Shown here in pieces: positions 7,677 to 16,562 of a DNA stretch of 30,878 nucleotides. Each line of letters begins with the position of its first letter. Position 1 is the first letter of the stretch. The translations under genes were made by a program, and so were the position numbers. Below the pieces are notes generated by a model that saw only the letters and a list, made by a program, of their open reading frames with translations, was not told where the DNA came from and made no database searches. The DNA comes from JAEHDI01 sp035455185 (GTDB lineage Bacteria > Acidobacteriota > Terriglobia > Bryobacterales > Bryobacteraceae): NCBI GenBank assembly GCA_035455185.1, contig DATIFQ010000336.1, positions 1 through 30,878 on the forward strand, in the 5' to 3' direction.

Positions 7677-9692
7677 TCAGCGGACCGCAATCGGGAACGC
7701 GGCGCTGGAGCGCGAACCTACGAGAAGCACCACCGGAACGGCATTCCCCGGTTGCACGTCGAGGGGAATGCGCAGGTTCACTTGCATGAGACCGGCGACC
7801 ATGCCCGGAGCCGCGCCCGCATACACGACCTTGGCAGACTGCCCGCCGATGCTGGCCTCGACCGTGAGTACGGGCTTGGGCCAGCTCTCCAGGGCGAGTT
7901 TGCCGTCCACCCCAGGAGGATTGGTCTGGCCTTCGCCGGTGGCATAGAGCACAATGTCCTCACCGCGTGCCGCGGGTCTTAACTCTGAGTTCAGGGACTG
8001 ATCGGAGTTTACGGCGACCATGAAAAGACCCGGAGCCGAGGGCGCCACATCGAGCGTCACCGGCCGGGACGCCACGCCCTGGTACTCGACGATGACCTCC
8101 GTAGTGGATGCCGCGGCTACCGCGTACGGCACGATCGCACTGACTTGCGTCGCGAACGAGTGGACGACGGGCGCGGCAACGCCATCGAACAGGACGCGCG
8201 TGCCGCCGGCAGTCTTCTCAAGCAAACCCGTCGAATCGAAGCCTGCCAGGGTCAGTGCGGCCGGCCCCAGCCGCTCTCCGAAGATGGTCACGATCTCCCC
8301 GGGGGCGACTGGGCCCGGTGCGAAACTGGCCGCGTTCACTACACCTGTTCGGGAGAAACTGGGCGCGTCCTCCGCGTAATAGCGTGGGGAAAGATCGTGC
8401 GCGGGCCACGCCGCGATGTTCTCCGCGGCGGATGTCAGCGCAGACTGCATCTCCCTCCAATAGTCACCGGCCACGACGTGGCCGTTAAGAACCACAGCCA
8501 GACAGATTCCGCCCGGCAGGCGGCCCAGGAAGGCTGAGGAACTGTACGGGGTTCCACCGAAATGCCACCAGTAGGCTTCGGGCGCTGCCGTGCGTACGTG
8601 CCATCCGAGCCCGTAATAGGTATCCTGGCCCGACCACACAGGTGGACTCGGAGGGGAGAGCATCAGACGTACGATCTCCGGCTTCAGCACCGCGGGTTTA
8701 TGGAGACCGTCGAGAGCGCTGGCGAAGCGCACCAGGTCCATGGCCGATGCGATCCAACCTCCGCTGGCGTCGATGCCCTCCATCGAGAATGCACCGTAGG
8801 GGAAAGGAACCAGTCCCTCGCCGTACACGGAAGTGTACAGCGGCATGGGGTCGCTGTAGTAGCGAACCTCGCCGGGGGCGCGGTCTCTGAGTCTGGTGCG
8901 CCCCAGGCGCATCCGGCTGATGCCCGACGGAGCGAGCACGGCCTGCTGAACATAGTCGGCGTAGGGCTGCCCGGAAACCTTCTCGATGATGCGGCCCAAC
9001 ACGCAATACCCAAAGCTCGAGTAGGCGTAATCCGTACCGGGGTCGAAATCGAGCGGCCGGCCCATCATGAAGCGAATGATCGTCTCCGGGCTGGCGGGAC
9101 GCGGCACGCCGAGCGCATCCGAGGCCATGTCCGTCATCGGTGGCCTCATCGGGTCATTACTGTTAGCAACTCCGTTCTTGTCCTTCACAAAACCGCCCGT
9201 ATGGTGCAGGAGCTGGCGGACTGTGATCTCAAAAAGGCGAGGATCCGGGTGGGTATTGGGCGGCGGTGTCAGATGATCGAGTAGGCGGAATGCCTTGGCT
9301 TCGAGATCGAGTTTGCCTTCGTCGACGAGCTTCAGAATCCCGGCGGCTGTGAGGGTCTTCGAGACGCTGGCAATGCGAAAGAGGGACTCGGGTTCGACGG
9401 GCTCGCGGGCTTCGACATCGGCTAGCCCATAGCCACGAGCGAAAACCAGCCGGCCGTCTTTCGCGACGGCGAGAGACGCGCCTCGGATGTTCCAGCGATT
9501 CAGGTAGTCCGGCATCCACTGATCGAAGCTCTCGAGTTCGGGGACTGCGATGCCCGTTTGGGCCTGAGACCGAAGGGGCAGCAGACACAGCGCCAGCCAG
9601 AGCAGAGCCGTCCATCTTCCCCACGCAAAGACCGGTTTGTGGACGAGGCGGACTGAGGTGAGGCCTGCGCCACTACGCAGCGACAGGCTCAT
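7677..9692 (-). CDS. Serine hydrolase (class C beta-lactamase/esterase fold) with C-terminal Solibacter-type module
   Basis: A 671-aa exported protein. A signal peptide lies at about residues 20-45 (hydrophobic core TALLWLALCLLPL). The beta-lactamase-fold domain (about 50-430) has the S-x-x-K motif S109-V-S-K112, the LLHHTGG phrase (161-167), Y224-S-S in place of the usual Y-x-N, and H377-F-G in the third motif position. Residues about 449-671 (VVNAASFAPGPVAPGEIVTI onward, with IVLYATGEGQTNPPG) match the C-terminal module known as TIGR03437, expanded in Solibacter. Such enzymes are usually esterases, D-aminopeptidases or peptidases rather than antibiotic-resistance enzymes. ATG 9692 is chosen because AAGGAG lies 7 bases upstream; the frame is open to 9836 but that part overlaps the URO-D-like gene. 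The 20-bp overlap with that gene implies coupled translation as the last gene of the operon. Confidence 0.9.
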   Translation of the reverse strand: MSLSLRSGAGLTSVRLVHKPVFAWGRWTALLWLALCLLPLRSQAQTGIAVPELESFDQWMPDYLNRWNIRGASLAVAKDGRLVFARGYGLADVEAREPVEPESLFRIASVSKTLTAAGILKLVDEGKLDLEAKAFRLLDHLTPPPNTHPDPRLFEITVRQLLHHTGGFVKDKNGVANSNDPMRPPMTDMASDALGVPRPASPETIIRFMMGRPLDFDPGTDYAYSSFGYCVLGRIIEKVSGQPYADYVQQAVLAPSGISRMRLGRTRLRDRAPGEVRYYSDPMPLYTSVYGEGLVPFPYGAFSMEGIDASGGWIASAMDLVRFASALDGLHKPAVLKPEIVRLMLSPPSPPVWSGQDTYYGLGWHVRTAAPEAYWWHFGGTPYSSSAFLGRLPGGICLAVVLNGHVVAGDYWREMQSALTSAAENIAAWPAHDLSPRYYAEDAPSFSRTGVVNAASFAPGPVAPGEIVTIFGERLGPAALTLAGFDSTGLLEKTAGGTRVLFDGVAAPVVHSFATQVSAIVPYAVAAASTTEVIVEYQGVASRPVTLDVAPSAPGLFMVAVNSDQSLNSELRPAARGEDIVLYATGEGQTNPPGVDGKLALESWPKPVLTVEASIGGQSAKVVYAGAAPGMVAGLMQVNLRIPLDVQPGNAVPVVLLVGSRSSAAFPIAVR

Positions 9693-10812
9693 AGACGCAC
9701 TCCTTGCCGGTTTCGAAGAGCGCCAGGATGTTTTCGGGCGAGACATCCGGTTGGATGTTATGGACCGAGGCGAGCACGTAGCCGCCGCCCTTGCCCATGA
9801 CGTCGAAGGTGCGCCGGACGGCGGCGCGGACATCATCCGGCGTTCCGTGGGGCAGAATGTGCTGACTATCGATGCCGCCCCAAAAGGCCATGCGATCGCC
9901 GAACTCGGTCTTCAGCCGCTCCGGTTCCATGTTCTTCGCGCTCACCTGGACGGGGTTGAGAGCGTTAATGCCGATGTCGATGAAGTCTCCGATGTAGCGA
10001 GAGACCGAACCGCAAGTGTGGTAGAGAATCTTCGCGTTGGTGTGCGCACGCATCGTGGCAACGATGCGCTCCTGGTAGGGACGGATCATCTTCCGGTACA
10101 TCGGGAGCGAGCACACGGGCCGGTCCTGGAGTCCGATGTCGTCGCCGAAGCCGACGACGTCGATCAGGTCGCCGACTTCCCGCAGCGCCCGCGTGTTCAT
10201 CTCGATGAGGTTCTCGAGCACGGCATTCATCAGACAGTGAAACAGGTCGTGGTCTTCGCCGAGGTCAAGATACCAGTCATGGAAGCCGCGCAGATACTGC
10301 GTCTGGTGCACGAGGTGGAAGCGGGCATTCAGGCAGATGGCGCAATCGGTTTGCTCGCGCAGCCGGAGGGCCCGCTCGCGCAGGCCACGGAAGCGGCCGG
10401 GGTCGGTTGGGTCGGGGAACGGGTGGCGCGCGATGTCGGCGGCGGTGATGCGGCCGGCGAGCGGGCTAAACGTCATGTCGTAATAAGGACAGCCAGGCGG
10501 CCGGCGGCGTTCGACACCCCACTCATCACGGTAGCCTCCATCTTCAAGTTCGACGTCGCCGCCACGGTCGGGCGAACCCAGCGCAACCGGGCGGACGTCC
10601 ACGTCCAGATATTGAAGGACGCGTTCGTCCAGCTCGTAAAGCTGCTGCATCCGATCGATGAGAGGCCCGGCGTTGCCGAAGCCCAGGTGGGCACATAAAC
10701 GGTCGTACGCCCCTTTCACGATGTGGGTAAAACGCGCGCTGCCGAGGTCCATGGGCACGCGGTCCGGTTCACGATGTTCGAGCGCGGCAAGCACTCGTTC
10801 CCGATGAGTCAC
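9673..10812 (-). CDS. URO-D/MtaA-like protein (uroporphyrinogen decarboxylase fold)
   Basis: A 379-aa protein with the whole-length URO-D fold: N-terminal THRERVLAALEHREPDRVPM, a central GFGDDIGLQ, and the H-T-C-G motif at 265-268. It ends with GGYVLASVHNIQPDVSPENI, typical of MtaA/CmuA relatives. True HemE enzymes are shorter and start differently, so this is more likely one of the corrinoid-linked methyltransferase-like or uncharacterised paralogues common in acidobacteria; H-x-C would serve as zinc ligands. Translation starts at GTG 10812, with GGAGGA 8 bases upstream. It follows the A-T-TE gene after 33 bp and overlaps the serine hydrolase by 20 bp. No corrinoid protein gene is seen nearby, so a methyl-transfer role is unproven. 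Confidence 0.85.
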   Translation of the reverse strand: MTHRERVLAALEHREPDRVPMDLGSARFTHIVKGAYDRLCAHLGFGNAGPLIDRMQQLYELDERVLQYLDVDVRPVALGSPDRGGDVELEDGGYRDEWGVERRRPPGCPYYDMTFSPLAGRITAADIARHPFPDPTDPGRFRGLRERALRLREQTDCAICLNARFHLVHQTQYLRGFHDWYLDLGEDHDLFHCLMNAVLENLIEMNTRALREVGDLIDVVGFGDDIGLQDRPVCSLPMYRKMIRPYQERIVATMRAHTNAKILYHTCGSVSRYIGDFIDIGINALNPVQVSAKNMEPERLKTEFGDRMAFWGGIDSQHILPHGTPDDVRAAVRRTFDVMGKGGGYVLASVHNIQPDVSPENILALFETGKECVYEPVAA

Positions 10813-10845
10813 CGAATGATTCCTCCGAGGCTATTGTATGCCCAG

Positions 10846-13464
10846 TCACTTTCGGAAGGTTGTGGAAGGGGGGACCACGTCATCGACTCGCTCCAGTTCG
10901 GCTGCGAGTTTCCGGGTCAGCACGTCAACGTTTGGCTCGAGAAACATGGTCAAGTGATCGCCAGGCACAGTATGAACCGTCAGGCCGTCCCGAGCAGCAC
11001 CGTCCCAGCCATAACTTGGGTCTTCCGTAGGGCGGCCGGCCGCGCGGAAGAGCGTCAGCCGCCCGGGGTAAGTCTGATGTTGATAGTTGCTGATCCGCAA
11101 GCGGATGCCGGAGGGGTGATGTATGCCAGAGAAGGCGTCATTAGCGCGCTCGTCCGGATGCAGGAGTGCGCGCAGTCCTCCCACGACATATCCACCTAGC
11201 GCCACCATCCGCTCCCACACGTGCGCCGGCACTTCTTTCATCGCGAGTTGGCAGACACTAGCCAACTGGAATCTCACCCTCCAGCGCAGCATACCGAGCA
11301 GGCGCTTGGCTGTGAGGCGGAGCGAGCGCCTCCTCAGGAGTGCGGGATTCGGGGTGTCGAACAACGCCAGAAGGGCGACCCTCTCGCCTGCAGCCGTGAG
11401 CTGCTGCGCCATCTCGAAGGCGAGCAAACCGTCGGCGCACCACCCGCCGAGGTGGTACGGACCAGAAGGCTGCTGCTGCCGGACGACAGACACCAGTTGG
11501 CAGGCGACACTTGGCACATCGGACCCGCCCGCCAGTTGTTCGAGCCTTGGCATCACCACCCCCAGAAACGGACGCTCTGTTCCCAACCGCCCAGCGAGGG
11601 GCCGGAATATCGGCAGCGGCCGCACCATGAAGAAGGCCGGCTTTGAGCCCTCCGGCTGAATGGCCACGATCCGTTCACGCTGCGCGTCCGCTGATTGCAG
11701 CAGCACGGCCAGGCGGCGAGCCGTCGGCGCGGCGAGTAGGGCATCGTGCCGCAGTCTGATTCCGAAGGCCTCCTCGATGCGCGCCAGAATGCGAGTCGAG
11801 GCCAGCGAGTGCCCGCCTAATTCGAAAAAGTCCCCGTCGATGCCGGGAGTCGGTATTCCCAGTACTGCCGCCCAGATTTCCGCAAGCCTCCGTTCGCAGT
11901 CTGTTCTCGGCGCGACGGCGGCGGCCGCAGTCGCTCGGGCTCTCTGGAGATCGGCGAACTCGGCGGCCAGCCGCACCCGCTGCACTTTTCCAGAGGCGCC
12001 TCTTGGAAGGCCCTCCACTATCATGAATTCACGCGGCACTTTGAAAACCGCCAGCCGCGCGGCAAGGAAATCGCGAAGTGCGCTCTCGTCGAACCTTTCG
12101 CCTTTGCGCAGGACCACCGCCGCGGCCAGATCCTCCCCTAATTGCGGATGAGGAATTGCGAATGCTGCCGCATCGGCAACTACTGGATGCGCCATGAGCG
12201 CGCGGTCGATTTCCTGGAGCTGGATCTTTTCCCCACCTCGGTTGACGAACTCCTTGAGCCTGCCGGTCACGTACAGAAAGCCTTCGTCATCGAAGCGTCC
12301 GAGGTCGCCCGTTCGGAACCAACCGTTCCGGAAGGCGGCGCGCGTGGCCTCAGGATTGTTCCGGTATCCCCGCATCACGTTCGGTCCACGCACCACAATC
12401 TCTCCCACGTGCCCGGCGGGCAGCAGGTTTCCGGCCTCGTCCATGATCTCAACGCCCGGCACGATCCGTATGCCGGCGGATCCCGCCTTGCTAGCGTAAG
12501 GCACAAGAGGAGTGCTGGTGACCGCGCCCACTTCCGTCAACCCATACCCTTCCAGGACCGGTACGCGCAGAGTCTCCTCCAATTCACGCAGCAAGGCGGC
12601 TGGCAGCGCCGCACCGATCGATCGCACGAAGCGCAGCCGGGACCGCATGGCTAACTCCGGCTTCTCGCGGCAGAGGCCGAGGATCGTGCGATGGAGCGCC
12701 GGCCCCGCTGTGTACCATGTAGGCTGTAGTTCGTCGATCCAAACCGGAAACCGATCCGCGTCGAATGGCGCTGCACAGACCACGCTGCCGCCCACCATCA
12801 ACTGTGCGAACGCCGAGAGCAATCCCTGTAGATGAAACAGCGGCATCATGCTCAGGAATCGGTCGGTGCGGCTCAGCATCATTGCTTGGGCGCTGGCGAG
12901 CGCCATCGCTTCAATATTGGCGTGCGTGATGGAAACACACTTCGCGCGACCTGTGGTCGCGGAGGTCAGCAGTGAAAGCGCTACGGCGGAGGGGTCCGGG
13001 ATGTCCGAAGCCGCAATCGCCTGATTCAAACCAGTAAGCCTGAACACGCCTGCGCCATGTTCCGGAGCGGCTTGTGATTCGAGAATCGCGATTCCCAGCG
13101 CCTCCGCCGCTCCGACCGCGGGAGACCGGGTGCCCGCGGGAACCAGCAGTGCCGACGGACGGAGGTCTTCTAGGCAAGACTCGAATTCCTCTGCCCGAAA
13201 AGCCGGGTTCAGGGGCGCAAAGCACGCTACGGAGGATATGCCGAGGAAAGCGTAGAGCCCCTCGGCGTCGTCCGGCAACACAGCCGCCACCACGTTGTCC
13301 CCGGCGAAGCCGCCGCCCGCAAGAGCCCGCGCGAGTGATTCGACGTGGGCCGACAAGCCTGCGAAAGTGAGCGGCGGCCGACCCGGCGCGAGAATCGCGG
13401 GCGCGTCCGGCATCTCTGCGGCGTGAAGCCGCAGTGTCGGAGCCAGAGCCATGTGTTCCGTCAT
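10846..13464 (-). CDS. NRPS-like adenylation-carrier-thioesterase (A-T-TE) protein
   Basis: An 872-aa protein of three domains. The adenylation domain (1-510) has the core motif LLTSATTGRAKC (165-176), GYGLTE (306-311), RTGDLGR (384-390), GRLKEFVNRGGEKI (401-414) and the catalytic Lys493 in GASGKVQ. It resembles acyl-CoA ligases of the oxalyl-CoA synthetase/PCS60 type, so an acyl or aryl acid is as likely a substrate as an amino acid. The carrier domain (about 520-592) has GGHSLAS with Ser553 for phosphopantetheine. The thioesterase (about 605-860) has G-W-C676-A-D-G where Ser is usual, Asp703 in LFDTPN and His837 in GDHLTM. There is no condensation domain. The start overlaps the upstream stop as ATGA at 13464-13461, indicating coupled translation. 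The product is unknown; A-T-TE enzymes elsewhere make furanones, quinones or release simple esters. Confidence 0.9.
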   Translation of the reverse strand: MTEHMALAPTLRLHAAEMPDAPAILAPGRPPLTFAGLSAHVESLARALAGGGFAGDNVVAAVLPDDAEGLYAFLGISSVACFAPLNPAFRAEEFESCLEDLRPSALLVPAGTRSPAVGAAEALGIAILESQAAPEHGAGVFRLTGLNQAIAASDIPDPSAVALSLLTSATTGRAKCVSITHANIEAMALASAQAMMLSRTDRFLSMMPLFHLQGLLSAFAQLMVGGSVVCAAPFDADRFPVWIDELQPTWYTAGPALHRTILGLCREKPELAMRSRLRFVRSIGAALPAALLRELEETLRVPVLEGYGLTEVGAVTSTPLVPYASKAGSAGIRIVPGVEIMDEAGNLLPAGHVGEIVVRGPNVMRGYRNNPEATRAAFRNGWFRTGDLGRFDDEGFLYVTGRLKEFVNRGGEKIQLQEIDRALMAHPVVADAAAFAIPHPQLGEDLAAAVVLRKGERFDESALRDFLAARLAVFKVPREFMIVEGLPRGASGKVQRVRLAAEFADLQRARATAAAAVAPRTDCERRLAEIWAAVLGIPTPGIDGDFFELGGHSLASTRILARIEEAFGIRLRHDALLAAPTARRLAVLLQSADAQRERIVAIQPEGSKPAFFMVRPLPIFRPLAGRLGTERPFLGVVMPRLEQLAGGSDVPSVACQLVSVVRQQQPSGPYHLGGWCADGLLAFEMAQQLTAAGERVALLALFDTPNPALLRRRSLRLTAKRLLGMLRWRVRFQLASVCQLAMKEVPAHVWERMVALGGYVVGGLRALLHPDERANDAFSGIHHPSGIRLRISNYQHQTYPGRLTLFRAAGRPTEDPSYGWDGAARDGLTVHTVPGDHLTMFLEPNVDVLTRKLAAELERVDDVVPPSTTFRK

Positions 13465-15302
13465 TGGATTTCGAATTGCCTTCCGAGAACCGCGATCTGG
13501 CGCCCACGGTCCGATACTTCGACTCTGGGCGGAGCACCGCCCAGGGCAAAAACCCACCACACGACGGGTGGCGCGGGCGCGACACCGGCTACCACCGTGA
13601 GCTGGCCTCTCGATCCCGGCAGGCGCCGAATGGCGTCATCGGAAAGTGGAACCTGCGGAGAGGCCAGCCAGAGTTCCGCTTCCGGAGTGTGCAGCAGGAC
13701 TGCTCCGTCCTGCGGCCACAGCGCCGCCTCGGGGTGTGCGTGCCAGTGGTAGGACAACGTTTCGACGCTCTCTCCCTCGACGTGGTCCGCCACGACGACG
13801 AGATTCCTCTTGCTGACCCACACTGTGCGAACCACCGATCTGACTTTCGCCGCGGGCGGATAGCACCCAGCCAGTTCCACTGCGGCCGAGAGAACGTCGC
13901 CGGTTTTCCCGAGACGCATGAGGCGCGGCATTTTCCTGTCCTGTGCGATTCCGTTGATGAGCGGATAATTGTGCGCCGCCGGTCCAATGGTGAACTCCCG
14001 TTCGATGTCCTGCATGTACTGCTGATAACCGGGATCGGAGAGAATCCAGCGGCCCCGCGTTCCGATCACGACAGTGCCGTTGTCGAGTTGCAGGTGACCC
14101 ATCGGCGAGTTCGAACACGATACCGCTGCGGCCAAGTCCTCGCTCTCCCACCCGGTTCGGAGCACCAGTGCGTAGTGCGCGTTGAGCGCTCCCGCTTCCG
14201 GCGCCACGCGTCGAGGCAGGCTCGCAGACGCACGCAGTGCTCCGAGCGCGTCGGCGCGAATCCATTCGGACCGCCACCGCTCCAGATACCATGCCCTCAA
14301 CGGGTCCGCCTGGAGACTGGCGAGCTTCGCCTGCGCCGAGAAGTGAAACGGCATCTCCCTAGGCTCGACGTCGCCCAGTTCGGCAACCTGCTCCATCGCA
14401 CCGGGAGCCGAGAGCATGTACGACTCCTCGAGAAAGTGTTTCAAATGGGGATGCTCGAGGATCTCTTTCCGTTCGTTCAGCGGAAGAGCCTCCAACCAGT
14501 CGGCGACGAAGTCGAGAATGTAACCGTCATAGGCCACGCCCTCGGTATACCCGGTGTTCCGGAAGTCGAGAATCGCACCCATGATCGCCTGGATACGTTG
14601 GTTCAGAGCGGCTCGGGCCGGATGTCCAGCCGCGGCGGCAGCCAGCGCCGCTCCGACGGTACCGATCAACGGGATATTGTGCAGCCAGCGAGGAACGTCT
14701 GGCTGTGAGAGAAGATCCTGCCTGGTGCGAATGCCGCGGTAGTGGGAGTCCGATGCCGGCGCGACCTCTTCAACGTGCCGGACGCAGGCGGCGCGAAGCT
14801 TTTTGCGAAGCTCCGCGTCCGGCCAACGCCATTTCGTCAGCGCGCTCCACAGCAGGCGCCCCGCGTGGCCCGCTCCCAGGTCCGGCTGCTCATACTGCCG
14901 GAACTTCGGCCATTCCGACAGAGCCTCCAGGTCTCGGGCCGCCAGCCGGACATATTCCGGGTTACCGAACCATTCAGCCGCCCAGCCAAGTGAATTCACC
15001 CGTTCTTCCAGCTCCCACAACAGCCAGACCGTCCACGGATAATCCGAAATCGTAGGCACCGGAACGGAAGGGAGGACAGCGCTCCGGAGCGGCAACGGGA
15101 AGGCCAGCCGCCTGCGAATGCGATAGTAGTCGACAACGAGGCGCTGCTGCCCCGCGTAGCTTGCCGCGCGCCGGCGCATCTCCGCATCGATTCCTTCCCT
15201 GCCGGACAGCGGGCTCGCAGTAAGCGGCCTCGAAACGGGCAATGCGGTTGCAAGTCCGGCGGGGCACAGGACAAGTTGCCTTCTGGACAATTCGTGGCTC
15301 AT
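13461..15302 (-). CDS. Exported heparinase II/III-like protein (polysaccharide lyase fold)
   Basis: A 613-aa protein. The N-terminus has a twin-arginine-like motif (ELSRRQLVL) and a weak hydrophobic stretch, suggesting export. The middle is an alpha/alpha toroid, with EGVAYDGYILDF at about 254-265 where the family has its EG-x-x-Y segment. The C-terminal beta-sandwich carries H403 in GHLQLDNGTV, DPGYQQY (423-429) and AAHNYPLING (442-451), which follow the D-x-GY and A-H-N pattern of heparinase II/III C-terminal domains. Members cleave acidic polysaccharides by beta-elimination, and specificity cannot be inferred. It is the first gene of the four-gene minus operon behind a good promoter. ATG 15302 is the first possible start after an in-frame stop; the nearest Shine-Dalgarno (GAGGTGA) is 15 bases away, so initiation may be weak. 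Confidence 0.78.
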   Translation of the reverse strand: MSHELSRRQLVLCPAGLATALPVSRPLTASPLSGREGIDAEMRRRAASYAGQQRLVVDYYRIRRRLAFPLPLRSAVLPSVPVPTISDYPWTVWLLWELEERVNSLGWAAEWFGNPEYVRLAARDLEALSEWPKFRQYEQPDLGAGHAGRLLWSALTKWRWPDAELRKKLRAACVRHVEEVAPASDSHYRGIRTRQDLLSQPDVPRWLHNIPLIGTVGAALAAAAAGHPARAALNQRIQAIMGAILDFRNTGYTEGVAYDGYILDFVADWLEALPLNERKEILEHPHLKHFLEESYMLSAPGAMEQVAELGDVEPREMPFHFSAQAKLASLQADPLRAWYLERWRSEWIRADALGALRASASLPRRVAPEAGALNAHYALVLRTGWESEDLAAAVSCSNSPMGHLQLDNGTVVIGTRGRWILSDPGYQQYMQDIEREFTIGPAAHNYPLINGIAQDRKMPRLMRLGKTGDVLSAAVELAGCYPPAAKVRSVVRTVWVSKRNLVVVADHVEGESVETLSYHWHAHPEAALWPQDGAVLLHTPEAELWLASPQVPLSDDAIRRLPGSRGQLTVVAGVAPAPPVVWWVFALGGAPPRVEVSDRGRQIAVLGRQFEIQ

Positions 15303-15326
15303 GTGTTTACGCCCAAATCACCTCGG

Positions 15327-15356
15327 ATTCTTCTCTGCCAACAGTCGGTCTGTCAA
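15327..15356 (-). promoter_or_regulatory. Sigma70-like promoter of the lyase/A-T-TE operon
   Basis: On the minus strand TTGACA (15356-15351) is a perfect -35 box, followed after 18 bases by AAGAAT (15332-15327, 4 of 6). Transcription would begin near 15320, about 18 nt before the ATG at 15302. It would drive all four genes down to 7677. Confidence 0.6.
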
Positions 15357-15427
15357 GTTTCGCCCGCTCGCTCACGCTTGCGGTTCCATACCTACTGATC
15401 CCATGTTTGTAGAATAGGGAGACTTTC

Positions 15428-15673
15428 ATGTACTCGAACATTCTGATCTCGATCCTGATCCTGCTGGTCGCGTTCCAGGTTATCGGCGGAATGCTGTCGA
15501 CGCCAAAGCTGATCAAGGCGGCGAGCGTCGGCATTGTACTTTTGGTTGCGGCAGCGCTCATCATATGGCTGCTGATGGGTCTCTCTCCGATCCCGCCTTG
15601 GATCTCGAAGTTCGTCGTCAAGATCTACCGCCAAGCCGCCGCGGCGGCCGCAAGCCTCGACAAGGCGAAGTGA
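15428..15673 (+). CDS. Small two-helix membrane protein
   Basis: An 81-aa protein with two predicted membrane segments (about residues 4-22, ILISILILLVAFQVIGGML, and 31-52, AASVGIVLLVAAALIIWLLM). The C-terminus is Ala- and Lys-rich. GGGAG lies 7 bases before the ATG. I do not recognise a family. It is divergent from the lyase operon and upstream of tonB; a 9-bp hairpin lies between it and tonB, so joint transcription is uncertain. Confidence 0.72.
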   Translation: MYSNILISILILLVAFQVIGGMLSTPKLIKAASVGIVLLVAAALIIWLLMGLSPIPPWISKFVVKIYRQAAAAAASLDKAK

Positions 15674-15714
15674 ATCTTCCGGAACCCCGCGCCCACTCCC
15701 GGTGTCTACTTAGT

Positions 15715-15749
15715 CGGCTGCCGTAAGTAGTGGCTGGAACCGGCAGCCG
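15715..15749. terminator. Hairpin upstream of tonB
   Basis: CGGCTGCCG (15715-15723) and CGGCAGCCG (15741-15749) form a perfect 9-bp stem with a 17-base loop. It sits 40 bp past the small membrane protein and about 27 bp before the tonB start. It has no T-run. It could be a weak terminator or a leader structure. Confidence 0.4.
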
Positions 15750-15775
15750 GGGCGAAGCGCTAGGAGGAGGCAGCC

Positions 15776-16546
15776 ATGTTCGAGCAAGCGTTTGTCGAAG
15801 GTGTCGGCAGAACCCGAAGGCCATGGACTGTTGTCGTTTCGTTCATGGGCCAAGTAGGAGTAGTCGGCGTCGCAGTGGTTCTGCCGCTCGTTTACACCGA
15901 AGTGCTTCCGCGGACGCAGTTGGTGAGTCTCTTCTTCGCGCCCTCGCCCCCACCTGGACGGCGGGCGCCCCAGCCTGTTCCCGCGCCGAAGGCTGGCGTC
16001 AAGATACCGCCGCGGGAATTCGACGGCCGTAAGTTGACGGAGCCTGGCGCCGTGCCCGAGAAGGTAGCAAGCATCATCGATATCGAGGAACCTCCACTGC
16101 CGTATGCAGGCCCCGGGAGCGAAGTGGGAGTCGTGGGCGGCATCGATCTGCCGCCAGAGGCGCTAAGTCCGGCAGTGCGGGATGCACTCAATTCCGGAGC
16201 GGCCGCGCGGGTGGCTCCACCACCGCCGGCTTCAAAACCACCCGAAGAGAAGATCGTTCGTCTCCGCGTCGGTGGTGTCGTGCGCCCCCCTGTGCCGGTC
16301 TATGAGCCGCGTCCAGTGTACCCACAGATCGCGCGACAAGCGAGAGTCTCGGGAGTCGTGCACCTGGAAGCACTGATCGGCACGGATGGAACGGTCCGCG
16401 GACTCCAACTCGTCAGCGGGCATCCGCTCCTCGTTCAGGCGGCCATGGAAGCAGTCCGCACCTGGCGCTACACGCCGACGCTACTGAACGGCGATCCGAT
16501 CGAAGTGGTCATGCTGATCGACGTGAGCTTCACGCTCAGCAAGTAA
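15776..16546 (+). CDS. TonB-family energy transducer
   Basis: A 256-aa protein with the classic TonB layout: a short cytoplasmic N-terminus, one membrane anchor (about residues 16-45, TVVVSFMGQVGVVGVAVVLP), a Pro-rich periplasmic spacer (PSPPPGRRAPQPVPAPKAG and PPPPASKPPEE), and a C-terminal TonB domain at about 175-255. The last shows YPQIARQARVSGVVHLEALI, GTDGTVRGLQLVSGHPLL and AVRTWRYTPTLLNG. It couples the inner-membrane proton gradient to outer-membrane receptors such as the two Oar-like proteins in this window. AGGAGGAGG lies just upstream of the ATG. No exbB or exbD is visible here. The next gene, selD, starts 16 bp later. Confidence 0.92.
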   Translation: MFEQAFVEGVGRTRRPWTVVVSFMGQVGVVGVAVVLPLVYTEVLPRTQLVSLFFAPSPPPGRRAPQPVPAPKAGVKIPPREFDGRKLTEPGAVPEKVASIIDIEEPPLPYAGPGSEVGVVGGIDLPPEALSPAVRDALNSGAAARVAPPPPASKPPEEKIVRLRVGGVVRPPVPVYEPRPVYPQIARQARVSGVVHLEALIGTDGTVRGLQLVSGHPLLVQAAMEAVRTWRYTPTLLNGDPIEVVMLIDVSFTLSK

Positions 16547-16562
16547 CGATACACTGGTTGAC

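Noticed and set aside
9637..10698. Plus-strand open frame of 353 codons
   Set aside because: It mirrors the URO-D-like gene in antisense. Long antisense frames are expected in GC-rich coding DNA, and the minus-strand protein has recognisable motifs.
13434..14708. Plus-strand open frame of 424 codons
   Set aside because: It is antisense to the heparinase-like gene and crosses into the A-T-TE gene. It is Arg/His-rich with no domain.
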